Assembly: GCA_009908735.1 (NCBI GenBank)
Contig: JAAAOR010000099.1
Location: 1-25,442, forward strand
Source: Spirochaetota bacterium
Lineage (GTDB): Bacteria; Spirochaetota; Spirochaetia; DSM-27196; PWMO01
DNA: 25,442 bases
Direction: 5' to 3'
Part shown: positions 15,814 to 23,323 of the stretch, piece after piece
Layout of the letters: each line of letters opens with the position of its first letter
How positions within the stretch are numbered: the stretch's first letter is position 1
The notes under the pieces: generated by a model
The model's database searches: none
Seen by the model: only the letters and a program-made list of their open reading frames with translations
Told to the model about the DNA's origin: nothing
Translations under genes and position numbers: made by a program

Positions 15814-17068
15814 TACGCCGCAGGCCCTCCTCGAGCGCGTCGGGTTCCTTGAGAAAAGAAGCCACCAGCGCCGTCTCACCCTCGATGTCGTAGAGGTACC
15901 CCGGATGGGTGTACACCTTCGTATCTTCGAGGATGCGAAGGGCGAGCTCTTCGTCGTCCCATCCCCCATGCGACGCTTCGGCCCCGTGCCCCGCGGCTGA
16001 GTCGCGTCCCACCCTGAGTATGCAGTGTATGCCGCCGTCGGGGTAGAGGGGATGGAGATGAGGCGAGCCGGCGACTGTCGAGAGACAGAGATCCCGCCGT
16101 CGCTCGATCTCCTCAATCATATTCCGCTGGAACCCACCGCCTTCGGTAAACAGCGTCGGCAGCACCGCCTGCGACACGCTCGAGGCGTTGAGGTACATGT
16201 CGTTCGCGATTTCGAGCACCGAGAGAAGCTCCTCTCGCAGATCCTCGGGACCGGTGACCAGCAGCCAGCTCAACTTCAGGTCGGGACAGGCAAACATCTT
16301 CGAGACACCGTTGAGGGTGATGCACACGACGTCGTCCGCGAGGCCCGCGGGCGTAATGTGGGCGGCGGCCGTCGTGGCTCCCTCGGCAGTCCCAGCCGCG
16401 CGTGCCGCCCCCGGGCCCCGAAACCGGAACTCACTGAACACTTCGTCGAAGAGCACGGGCACATTCCGCTCCCGTGCAACCGAGACAATCGCCTCGACGC
16501 TCTGCGCCTCGAGACAAGTGCCGGTGGGATTGTTCGGCGAGATCGCGACGATCAGCCCCGAATTCTCGGAGATTTCCGCTCGCAGGCGCAGGAGATTCGG
16601 CTGGGCTCGGTGATTGAGGTCCAGCGCGTAGTGCTCGACATCGAGATGATTGAACTCCGCGATGAACTCGAACAGGGGATATACCGGGCGCGGGAGGGAG
16701 ACGGTCCGGCCGTGCTCGACCATGCGGTTGAACACGAGGTTATAACCCTCGGAGGCCGATGCGGTGATGATGACCTGCGCGGGGTCCACGTCGAGGCCCC
16801 GCGCACGGTAGTAGTCGGCGATAACCTCCCGCGCGGCCGGGGAGCCGCGCGGATCCGGCGCGTAGGGCCGCTGCTGCGGATAGGCGGCCAGAGCACGGGA
16901 GAGGGATCCCTCGGGGTAGAGGAAGCCGTTACGATGGAAGTTCGTGTCGACGAGGTCTATAAAGTCCGTATCGCTCTCCAGCCTCTCCCGTGCCTGCTCG
17001 AGAGCCGTGGTTTCGTAGGCCCGATCTTCGCCGTGTTCCTGCTCGTGCTCGTGGTTGTGGTCGCTCAT
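15791..17068 (-). CDS. PLP-dependent class I/II aminotransferase
   Basis: This 425-residue fold-type I aminotransferase shows YAPDPRGSPAAREVIADYY (69-87), SEGYNLVF, the SPNNPTG block (177-183), DEVFSEF with Asp208 contacting the PLP ring nitrogen, and LNGVSKMFACPDLKLSW with the Schiff-base Lys257. The context fits AlaA/AspC-like enzymes acting on alanine, aspartate or aromatic amino acids, but the substrate is not fixed. The frame is open far upstream; I chose ATG 17068 because homology starts shortly after it and the upstream part runs antisense to the thioredoxin-like gene. The N-terminus is a His/Glu-rich tag (MSDHNHEHEQEHGED) that could bind metal. A Gly/Ala/Thr-rich insert lies at about 219-240. 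Confidence 0.9.
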   Translation of the reverse strand: MSDHNHEHEQEHGEDRAYETTALEQARERLESDTDFIDLVDTNFHRNGFLYPEGSLSRALAAYPQQRPYAPDPRGSPAAREVIADYYRARGLDVDPAQVIITASASEGYNLVFNRMVEHGRTVSLPRPVYPLFEFIAEFNHLDVEHYALDLNHRAQPNLLRLRAEISENSGLIVAISPNNPTGTCLEAQSVEAIVSVARERNVPVLFDEVFSEFRFRGPGAARAAGTAEGATTAAAHITPAGLADDVVCITLNGVSKMFACPDLKLSWLLVTGPEDLREELLSVLEIANDMYLNASSVSQAVLPTLFTEGGGFQRNMIEEIERRRDLCLSTVAGSPHLHPLYPDGGIHCILRVGRDSAAGHGAEASHGGWDDEELALRILEDTKVYTHPGYLYDIEGETALVASFLKEPDALEEGLRRITRWFER

Positions 17069-17096
17069 GGGCGACGTGAGTCTATCACGTGGCGCC

Positions 17097-17125
17097 TTGA
17101 CCGCGACAGCCGGATTGGCTACGCT
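17097..17125 (+). promoter_or_regulatory. Candidate leaderless promoter of the thioredoxin-like gene
   Basis: TTGACC (17097-17102) and TACGCT (17120-17125) are 17 bases apart, and the ATG follows six bases after the -10. The arrangement closely matches that before the HAD phosphatase (TTGACC-18-TACTCT-7-ATG). There is no Shine-Dalgarno sequence. Confidence 0.4.
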
Positions 17126-17131
17126 TGCTCT

Positions 17132-17566
17132 ATGAAGCGTATAGCAGTTGCGTCGGTTTTGATCTTCCTCGCGTTGTCGGCCTGGGGTGACATCTACGAA
17201 TGGGAGACGGATCTCGAGGCTGCCACCGAGCAGGCCGCCGAAGAGGATAAGCACGTATTCCTTTACTTCGCGGGCTCCGACTGGTGCGGGTGGTGTATGC
17301 GGTTCAAGCAGGAAATACTGGACACGCGCCCCTTCAACGAGTTCAGCGAGACACATCTCGTGCCGGTGCTCATAGACTTTCCGAGAGAAATTGAGCAGAC
17401 GCCGGAGCAGGAAGCCTACAACCGCCGACTTGCCGAGCGCTTCGGCGTGCAGGGCTTCCCGACGGTGTATGTGCTTACGCCCGATGAGAGCATCGTTCTG
17501 AGAAGTGGCTACCTCGAGGGTGGTCCGGCAAACTACGTACAGCACATGCGAAACGCAATGCAGTAA
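17132..17566 (+). CDS. Secreted thioredoxin-fold protein with CGWC active site
   Basis: This 144-residue protein has a signal peptide (about residues 1-19, ending SAWG) followed by a thioredoxin-fold domain. The redox motif is WCGWC (51-55) with Cys52 and Cys55, and the cis-proline is Pro110 in GVQGFPTVYVL. FLYFAGSDWCGWCMRFKQEIL is typical of the thioredoxin_7/DsbD-C-like group that reduces or isomerises disulfides outside the cytoplasm. The open frame extends over 1 kb upstream, but that part is antisense to the aminotransferase gene. ATG 17132 is the first start giving a signal peptide. A possible -10 box ends six bases before it. It is divergent from the aminotransferase and precedes the small-protein/methyltransferase pair by 41 bases. 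Confidence 0.87.
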   Translation: MKRIAVASVLIFLALSAWGDIYEWETDLEAATEQAAEEDKHVFLYFAGSDWCGWCMRFKQEILDTRPFNEFSETHLVPVLIDFPREIEQTPEQEAYNRRLAERFGVQGFPTVYVLTPDESIVLRSGYLEGGPANYVQHMRNAMQ

Positions 17567-17607
17567 GCAGGTCTGCACATGGGATCGGAGCCTGCAGGAC
17601 GACATGT

Positions 17608-17868
17608 ATGAATATCGCCGACCGTCACGAAGACAAGTTCAACGAGATTTACGAGAAAACTTTCGATCAGCTCGAATACCGCTGGAACCACGATGAGGAC
17701 TTCTCGGTGGCGGACCTCGAGCGCCAACTCGAGGCCTTTTACGTCGATGAGGGAAACGACTGGGCGGGCCGTGGCCTCCCGGGCCAGGTGGTGAAGTCCG
17801 CAACCATCGCCGCAACCGAGGCGTTCCTCGAGCGCATTCGCTCCTCCGGCCCCGCACATGAGCGCTGA
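17608..17868 (+). CDS. Small conserved-looking protein, 86 residues, function unknown
   Basis: I do not recognise this protein. It is acidic and likely helical (RHEDKFNEIYEKTFDQLEYRWNH and VADLERQLEAFYVDEGNDW), with a Gly/Pro turn before a final helix (VVKSATIAATEAFLERIRSS). It has no signal peptide or membrane segment. A weak AGGA lies eight bases before ATG 17608. It is judged real because it fills the gap between the thioredoxin-like and methyltransferase genes, has the same codon style, and overlaps the next start by 11 bases, which suggests coupled translation. It could be a partner of the methyltransferase. Confidence 0.65.
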   Translation: MNIADRHEDKFNEIYEKTFDQLEYRWNHDEDFSVADLERQLEAFYVDEGNDWAGRGLPGQVVKSATIAATEAFLERIRSSGPAHER

Positions 17869-18544
17869 GAAGCGCTACCCGCCGGGCTACGGTCCGGTGC
17901 AGCCGCAGGCAAACTACCGTCCCTGGGACATTGACGGGATTTTCGCTCCACTCTACACCGCCGTGCAGGAGCATACCAAGGTAGATGAGGCGCGCTGCTA
18001 TCTGCTCTGGCAAGCTGCGCTGCAGTGCGGCTCCGTAAAGGGTGATTTCCTGGAGGTCGGCGTGTGGCGTGGGGGAACGGGTGCGCTTCTCTGCGACGCC
18101 GCCGCACGTCTCGCCGATGAGCGTCATGTGTATCTTGCCGACACCTTTCGGGGGGTGGTGAAAGCAGGGCCGAGGGATGACTACTACAAGGGCGGCGAGC
18201 ACGCCGATACGGATCGCGAGACCGTCGAGGGGCTCCTCGCAGAGCTTGACACGGGCAACTATACCATCCTCGAAGGTGTGTTCCCGGAGGAAACGGGCGA
18301 TCGTTTACCCAACGGTGCGATCGCGCTCTGCCACGTCGATGTCGATGTATATCAATCGGCACGGGACGTCACCGAGTGGGTGTGGCCGCGCATGCCGGTC
18401 GGGGGCCTCGTCGTCTACGACGATTACGGTTTTTATGGCTGTGAGGGCGTGACGGCCCTCGGAAACGAGGATTTCGAGCGCACAGACCGGCTTTTTCTGC
18501 ATAATTTGAGCGGTCAGGCCTTTCTCATCAAGCTCCAGCCTTGA
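17858..18544 (+). CDS. TylF/MycF-family O-methyltransferase
   Basis: This 228-residue SAM-dependent methyltransferase resembles the TylF family (macrocin O-methyltransferase), whose members methylate sugar hydroxyls with Mg2+ help. SAM-binding motif I is FLEVGVWRGGTGAL (64-77). DTFRG (95-99), the acidic metal motif HVDVDVYQS (159-167) and VVYDDYG (185-191) follow in family order. Family members outside antibiotic clusters often act on surface glycans, and there is no macrolide context here, so the substrate is open. The start lies inside the end of the small-protein gene with no ribosome site of its own, so translation probably depends on that gene. The lytic transglycosylase gene follows after its own promoter. 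Confidence 0.88.
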   Translation: MSAEKRYPPGYGPVQPQANYRPWDIDGIFAPLYTAVQEHTKVDEARCYLLWQAALQCGSVKGDFLEVGVWRGGTGALLCDAAARLADERHVYLADTFRGVVKAGPRDDYYKGGEHADTDRETVEGLLAELDTGNYTILEGVFPEETGDRLPNGAIALCHVDVDVYQSARDVTEWVWPRMPVGGLVVYDDYGFYGCEGVTALGNEDFERTDRLFLHNLSGQAFLIKLQP

Positions 18545-18569
18545 TGCACTTGCCGCAAGCCGCTATTTT
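18541..18569 (+). promoter_or_regulatory. Candidate promoter of the lytic transglycosylase gene
   Basis: TTGATG (18541-18546) and TATTTT (18564-18569) are exactly 17 bases apart and begin at the methyltransferase stop codon. Transcription would start near 18576, which argues against a TTG start at 18569 and for an ATG at 18605 or 18611. The boxes resemble those of the marR promoter. Confidence 0.45.
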
Positions 18570-18604
18570 TGTTGAACTTTAACCTACCCGGGTCAAAACG
18601 CGAA

Positions 18605-19309
18605 ATGAGTATGAATCGCTTCACACTACTTGCCCTCGTGACCATACTACTCGGCTGCAGCACCGCGGATCCCTATATTCCCTCGCAGCAGCCGCGCGCC
18701 GGGGTAGGTGCGGACTATGATTTCGACTTCAGTTGGACCGAACGGGAAGACGGCCGCGAGCCGGGGCCCGGACCCTATCCCAACGTGGCCAATGTGCTGG
18801 AAGGCGAGAGTCCGATTCTCAACCTCTACCGCGAAGACGTCACCCATCGAGCCGTGGAAGATTTCTTCCGACAGGTCACCGGCTCGGACGAGATCTCCCT
18901 CCCGATCCTCTATCATGCCGACCGAAACGATCTGTCGGTATCTCTGGTGTTTGCCCTCGCCTGGGTGGAGAGCCGGTACCATCCCTATGCGCGAAATGCC
19001 AACTCCAACTCCATCGATCGCGGTCTGTTTCAGCTGAACGACAAGAGCTTTGTACGGCTCTCGACCGACGATTTCTTTCACCCGGAAATCAGCGCGCGCC
19101 ACGGCACCGATTATCTTCGGTTTGCCCTCGACTACGGTGGCGATGAGCGCACCGCCGTGGCCATCTACAACGCAGGCCTCAGCCGTGTTCTGCAGGACCG
19201 CACCCCTCAGAGCACCCTCAACCACGTCGAGCGCGTGATGGCGTACAAGGCGTCGCTCGAACGTCAGTTCGAGCGCTACATTCTCCAGAGATTTCCAACT
19301 TCATTCTAA
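18605..19309 (+). CDS. Lytic transglycosylase (SLT domain) lipoprotein
   Basis: From ATG 18605 the protein has 234 residues; ATG 18611 is equally possible. A lipoprotein signal ends in LLGC with Cys18. After a Pro/Gly/acidic linker (20-60), the SLT domain (about 108-230) shows the catalytic Glu122 in LAWVESRYHPYARN, the SNSIDRGLFQLN block (134-145) and the YNAGLSRV motif (188-195). Such enzymes cut the glycan strands of peptidoglycan with formation of 1,6-anhydro ends, here from a membrane-anchored position in the periplasm. No good Shine-Dalgarno is visible. The DAHP synthase fusion gene starts 16 bases after its stop, so the two may be cotranscribed although unrelated in function. Confidence 0.9.
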   Translation: MSMNRFTLLALVTILLGCSTADPYIPSQQPRAGVGADYDFDFSWTEREDGREPGPGPYPNVANVLEGESPILNLYREDVTHRAVEDFFRQVTGSDEISLPILYHADRNDLSVSLVFALAWVESRYHPYARNANSNSIDRGLFQLNDKSFVRLSTDDFFHPEISARHGTDYLRFALDYGGDERTAVAIYNAGLSRVLQDRTPQSTLNHVERVMAYKASLERQFERYILQRFPTSF

Positions 19310-19325
19310 GGGTAGGGCGTCACAC

Positions 19326-21248
19326 ATGGTAGTCGTATTGAACCGGTCCATCAGGACCGACGATCAGGACCGAATTCGCGAGTTCCTTCAGACACGCGGT
19401 TTCAAGGTGCGTGAGATCGTCGGCGAAGAAGAAACGATCTTCGGCGCGGTGGGCCAGGCCTCCATCGACCTTCGCGAGGTGGAAGTTCTTCCCGGCGTCG
19501 AGCGCGTGATTCCCATTAGCAAACCCTACAAGCTCGCCTCTCGTGAGATGAAGCGCGAGGACACACTCGTACGCGTGGGGCAGTTGCGCGTCGGCGGCGG
19601 TCGCATCGCCGTGATCGCCGGGCCGTGCGCGGTCGAGAGCCGGGAGCAGGTGATGGAGACAGCCGGAGCCGTCCGTGAATCGGGGGCGGTAATGCTGCGT
19701 GGGGGCGCGTTTAAGCCGCGGACCTCGCCGTACTCCTTTCAAGGGCTTGGCGAGGAGGGACTGCGGTACCTCAAGGAGGCGGGCGAGGCGACAGGGATGC
19801 CGGTTGTCTCTGAGATCATGGCCACCGATCAGGTGGAGGTGATGCGTGATTACGTCGACGTGCTTCAAATCGGTGCACGGAACATGCAGAACTTCGATCT
19901 GCTCAAGCGAGTGGGTGCTGAGACCCGGCCGGTGGTGCTCAAGCGGGGTATCGCCGCTACCATCGAGGAGTGGCTAATGGCAGCCGAGTATCTTCTCGCC
20001 CACGGCGCCGAAGACGTTATCCTTTGCGAGCGGGGGATCCGCACCTTCGAGCCCTACACGCGTAACAGCCTCGACATCTCATCCATCCCCGTGGTGAAAA
20101 AGCTCAGTCACTTGCCGATCATCGTCGACCCCAGTCATGCCACCGGCCTGCGCGAGCAGGTGCCGCCCGTCGCTCTTGCTGCGGTGGCCGCCGGTGCCGA
20201 CGGGTTAATGGTAGAGGTGCACCCTCAACCGGAGCAGGCGCTCTCCGACGGGCCGCAGACTCTCTTCCCACAGCAGTTCGAACGGCTCATGCGCGACATA
20301 GAGGCGATGTCGCCCGTCGTCGAGAAAGAGCTGTTACAGCTTCCTCACACGGCCGTGCGTGACGCCGCAACAGTGGTGCCGAGCGGCGCCGAACCGGCGG
20401 CGGATGCCGGCGCCCGCGGCGTCGCTTTCCAGGGGCAGCGGGGTGCCTACAGTGAGATGGCGCTGTCGCGCTACTTCCAGCACGGCGAGGTGACCCGCCA
20501 ACCCTCGGCTACCTTTCGTGACGTCTTCCAGGCCGTCCTCGACGGAACCGTACAGTACGGCATTGTGCCCATCGAGAACTCACTCACCGGATCGGTTCAC
20601 GAAAACTACGATCTCTTCCTTCAATTTCCGGACGTTCGCATCGTCGGCGAGACGATGATTCGTATTCGCCACAGTTTGATTGGCCGTCCGGGCAGCACGA
20701 TAGATGATGTAAGGCGCGTCTATTCCCACCCCCAGGCTCTCGCCCAGTGCTCCCGGTTCCTCGAGAATTACCCGGACTGGCAGCAGATTCCCTTCTACGA
20801 CACCGCCGGATCGGTGGAGCATATCATGACGGATGGGCACTCGGGCGACGCCGCCATCGCCAACGTCGATGCGGTTCACCCCTACGGAGCCCGGGTGCTG
20901 CAGGAAGACATCGAGACGAATCCCCAAAACTACACGCGATTCTTCGTGCTGGCGCGGCAGGAGAACGCCGACGTCGAGGCGCCGCAGAAGGCGTCGGTGG
21001 TCTTCTCTACGCCGGATCGCCCCGGCGCTCTCTCGGAATGCATGCAGCGCCTCTCAGAGCGCAGCGTGAACATGAAAAAGCTCGAAAGCCGCCCGATTCT
21101 CGGCAAACCGTGGCACTACATGTTCTATCTCGACATGGAGCTGCCGCCCGAAATGGAAACCTTCGATGCCGCGCTCGAGGATCTGGATCGTGAGTCGGAG
21201 GGGTTGCGAGTGCTGGGAACGTACCGGGCAAGCGCCCGGACTGTGTGA
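19326..21248 (+). CDS. DAHP synthase / prephenate dehydratase fusion
   Basis: This 640-residue protein joins the first enzyme of aromatic synthesis to the phenylalanine-branch dehydratase. Residues 1-75 form the ferredoxin-like regulatory domain of class I-beta DAHP synthases. The barrel (about 80-330) has GPCAVES (99-105), KPRTSPYSFQG (130-140), QIGARNMQNF (181-190), KRG (206-208), CERGIRTFE (234-242) and DPSHATG (268-274); the likely metal ligands are Cys101, His271, Glu297 and Asp308. A linker (about 335-364) leads to prephenate dehydratase (365-545) with GQRGAYSE, PIENSLTGSVHENYDL and the catalytic NYTRFF. A C-terminal ACT domain (about 555-635) has GALS and ESRP, the phenylalanine-binding motifs. 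No chorismate mutase domain is present. The start at 19326 follows AAGGGTAGGG. Phe feedback on both activities is an inference. Confidence 0.95.
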   Translation: MVVVLNRSIRTDDQDRIREFLQTRGFKVREIVGEEETIFGAVGQASIDLREVEVLPGVERVIPISKPYKLASREMKREDTLVRVGQLRVGGGRIAVIAGPCAVESREQVMETAGAVRESGAVMLRGGAFKPRTSPYSFQGLGEEGLRYLKEAGEATGMPVVSEIMATDQVEVMRDYVDVLQIGARNMQNFDLLKRVGAETRPVVLKRGIAATIEEWLMAAEYLLAHGAEDVILCERGIRTFEPYTRNSLDISSIPVVKKLSHLPIIVDPSHATGLREQVPPVALAAVAAGADGLMVEVHPQPEQALSDGPQTLFPQQFERLMRDIEAMSPVVEKELLQLPHTAVRDAATVVPSGAEPAADAGARGVAFQGQRGAYSEMALSRYFQHGEVTRQPSATFRDVFQAVLDGTVQYGIVPIENSLTGSVHENYDLFLQFPDVRIVGETMIRIRHSLIGRPGSTIDDVRRVYSHPQALAQCSRFLENYPDWQQIPFYDTAGSVEHIMTDGHSGDAAIANVDAVHPYGARVLQEDIETNPQNYTRFFVLARQENADVEAPQKASVVFSTPDRPGALSECMQRLSERSVNMKKLESRPILGKPWHYMFYLDMELPPEMETFDAALEDLDRESEGLRVLGTYRASARTV

Positions 21249-21285
21249 TATGTCTGCGAGGCCGAACGTAGCAGCACGTCCGCTC

Positions 21286-22701
21286 TCAGTTTTCGATGCC
21301 CAGTTTCTTCATCTGCTCGTGCTCGTCCTTACGCGCGACGTACTCACGGCGCTTCTTGGCGGTGCGGGAGATGATCTCCTTCAAGCCGTCGATTTCAGAC
21401 TGTGCGCTTCGAAGCTGGGAGCGCTGCTCCCGTGGAAACTCCGCGCGGAGCGCGGTTTCGAGGGACTGAAGACGGCGATGCACCGTTGACAGCTCCTCGA
21501 GTTGCTTGTTGAGGAACTCGAAAAGCTGCTCCTCGCTTGCGTTCTGCAGCTTCCGTGCGGTCTGGCTCATCTTGTTGAGAATGCCGCCGTAGATACGGGA
21601 CTTCTTCGAAAGCTGCTCCGCAAACTCGTCGGCGGATAAGAGCTCGGTCTGTGACGCCGAGGTGGCCTCGTCGAAATACTCGAGCTCGAACATGTGGGAC
21701 TGCCGGTTTTCACCGCTGGAGACCCGCTGGAAGAAGCGCCGGATCCGCTCTCCGAGGGGAAGCTTTCGGTGGTCGAGCACGTGAACGTTCTCGGAGAGCT
21801 TCTGCTGCGCCGATTGCAGACTGCGGCTTGCGCCGGCGATGATCCGTATCGCCTCGAGGAGCATTGGTTTGAAGGGATCCTTTTTGGGTCCCTGCTGCTT
21901 CTGCTCCTCCTGCGGGCGCAGACGATTCAGGACTTCCTCCCGCCGCTGCTCACCGTCGGAGGCGAAGTCCTCCTCGAGTGCCTCGCGCGCGAGGTCGGGG
22001 AAGAAAGGCTCGCCCTGATGACTGCGCGCGAAGGCACGCTTCATCTTTTTCACCGTTTCATCGGCTGCGCTCAACGCCTGCCCGCCGTCGGTCTCCACCT
22101 CCGGATAGACCTCACGGCGCATTACGAGCTTGTACCGTGCCTTGTGATAGTCAGCGAGGAGTTTCAGTCCCTTCATGATCGCTTTCGACTGGCGCGACAT
22201 CTGCTCAATCGAGTCCTTCACGAGGCTGGTAGAGAGGGGGTCGGCGTCACCGCGTAGCTTGTTCACATGATCGGCAAGCGTCCTGGTAGTAGGGCTCTTT
22301 GAAGAGTCGGAGAGGTTTTCCCATTTGATGTAGCCGGTCAGTTTGACGAGGTCCCGAATCTGGCGCAGATCAAGCGAGTCGAGCCTGAACTGAACGTAGT
22401 TGTTGAGGAAGTCGAGCATGCTGTCGAATTGTGACAGGCGCATGCTCATGGCCTGGTCCCGCTCCGATTCGAGAAAGGAGTCGTCCGGCGGCGGCTCGAT
22501 CTCCGAGATGCGCTGGTCGTCCTTGTAGGGATCCTCCTGGATGAGGCCCTTGCGCTGCAGGACCGTGAACAGACCCTGAAATGTGCTGTGGAAGAGGCGA
22601 AAATCCTCTTTGAGTTGGGGAATATCCTTTTCCTCGAGACGCTCTGCGCGCTTCTCCAGAGCCTCCTCGAGGTCGTCGGTAAAGCCGGTTGCGGGCTCCA
22701 T
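21286..22701 (-). CDS. Cytosolic coiled-coil protein of unknown function
   Basis: I cannot assign this 471-residue protein. It is highly charged and mostly helical, with no signal peptide or membrane segment. Heptad-like segments occur near the N-terminus (DDLEEALEKRAERLEEKDIPQ), in the middle (AIMKGLKLLADYHKARYKL) and over the last 90 residues (LFEFLNKQLEELSTVHRRLQ and the part ending near KKRREYVARKDEHEQMKKLG). A Gln/Glu/Lys-rich hinge (QEEQKQQGPKKDP) lies around residue 260. The frame is open to 22863, but I chose ATG 22701 because the upstream part overlaps the DUF4416 gene and looks non-coding. The likely -10 box lies nine bases before this ATG, with no Shine-Dalgarno. It converges with the DAHP synthase fusion. 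Confidence 0.82.
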   Translation of the reverse strand: MEPATGFTDDLEEALEKRAERLEEKDIPQLKEDFRLFHSTFQGLFTVLQRKGLIQEDPYKDDQRISEIEPPPDDSFLESERDQAMSMRLSQFDSMLDFLNNYVQFRLDSLDLRQIRDLVKLTGYIKWENLSDSSKSPTTRTLADHVNKLRGDADPLSTSLVKDSIEQMSRQSKAIMKGLKLLADYHKARYKLVMRREVYPEVETDGGQALSAADETVKKMKRAFARSHQGEPFFPDLAREALEEDFASDGEQRREEVLNRLRPQEEQKQQGPKKDPFKPMLLEAIRIIAGASRSLQSAQQKLSENVHVLDHRKLPLGERIRRFFQRVSSGENRQSHMFELEYFDEATSASQTELLSADEFAEQLSKKSRIYGGILNKMSQTARKLQNASEEQLFEFLNKQLEELSTVHRRLQSLETALRAEFPREQRSQLRSAQSEIDGLKEIISRTAKKRREYVARKDEHEQMKKLGIEN

Positions 22702-22710
22702 TGCGGAAGT

Positions 22711-22739
22711 ATTATTGTACAAAAGTCGTAATCCTGCAA
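22711..22739 (-). promoter_or_regulatory. Candidate promoter of the coiled-coil gene
   Basis: On the minus strand TTGCAG (22739-22734) is followed after 17 bases by AATAAT (22716-22711), nine bases before the ATG at 22701. This would leave a leader of at most two or three bases. The -35 is weak (3 or 4 of 6), and the -10 matches 5 of 6. Confidence 0.35.
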
Positions 22740-22754
22740 TCGAGTGGAGGCAAA

Positions 22755-23290
22755 ATGGGGTAGCGCGCGCCTTTACCCCGGCAAAACTCATCATCCCTGC
22801 CCTTTTGTCCGCAGCCGCGTCGGTGGAGCCGGTGGTGCGCGCCCTCGAAGACGCCTTCGGCACGCTCGACTATCAAAGTGAAGAAATCCCGTTTACCTTC
22901 ACCGACTATTACACCTCGGAAATGGGCGCCGGCATCCGTCGCCTGTTTTTTGCGGTGGGCGACCTCTACGATCCGTCGGAGCTTGCTTCGCTTAAACTAA
23001 CCACCGATGAGCTCGAGGAGGGCTTCGCGTCGGGCGGGCGCAGCGTCAACCTCGACCCCGGCATGCTCACCCTCGGAAGGCTCATGCTTGCCTCGACCAA
23101 GGACTACGCGCAGCGCATCCCGCTTCGCGACGGGATCTACGCCGAGATCACCTTGCTCTACCGCCAGGGGAGGTTCGAGGCGCTGCCCTGGACCTACCCC
23201 GATTACCGAAGCGCCGCCTACCAAGACGTGCTCCGGGATCTGCGGGACCGTTACAAGCGACAGCTCGAGGCCGATTCCGCGCATGCGTGA
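22755..23290 (+). CDS. DUF4416-family protein with a probable one-base deletion at its start
   Basis: The body (about 175 residues) matches DUF4416, an uncharacterised family: KLIIPALLS, ALEDAFGTLDYQSEEIPFTFTDYYTSEMG, LKLTTDELEEGFASGGRSVNLDPGML, LASTKDYAQRIPLRDGIYAEITLLY and WTYPDYRS. The natural start appears to be ATG 22755, preceded by GGAGG, but this reads ATG-GGG-TAG and stops at once. One additional G would give MGVARAFTPAKL, which fits the M-G start common in the family and its usual length of about 180. The intact frame is entered at 22760. The alternative without a frameshift is a TTG start at 22715, preceded by GGAAG, giving 191 residues with an atypical N-terminus. A sequencing or assembly error in the G run, or a real mutation, are both possible. 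The lipoprotein gene follows after 33 bases. Confidence 0.82.
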
Positions 23291-23323
23291 AGCACCAGGC
23301 TCTATTTCCCCGTACCCCATGGT

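Noticed and set aside
16025..17131. In-frame upstream extension of the thioredoxin-like gene
   Set aside because: It is antisense to the aminotransferase, shows no family similarity and would remove the signal peptide, so the start was placed at 17132.
17069..17605. Upstream extension of the aminotransferase frame
   Set aside because: It runs antisense to the thioredoxin-like gene and precedes the start of aminotransferase homology.
18547..18570. Terminator after the methyltransferase (CTTG-CCG-CAAG hairpin before a T-run)
   Set aside because: The stem is only four base pairs, and the same bases fit better as the spacer and -10 of the transglycosylase promoter.
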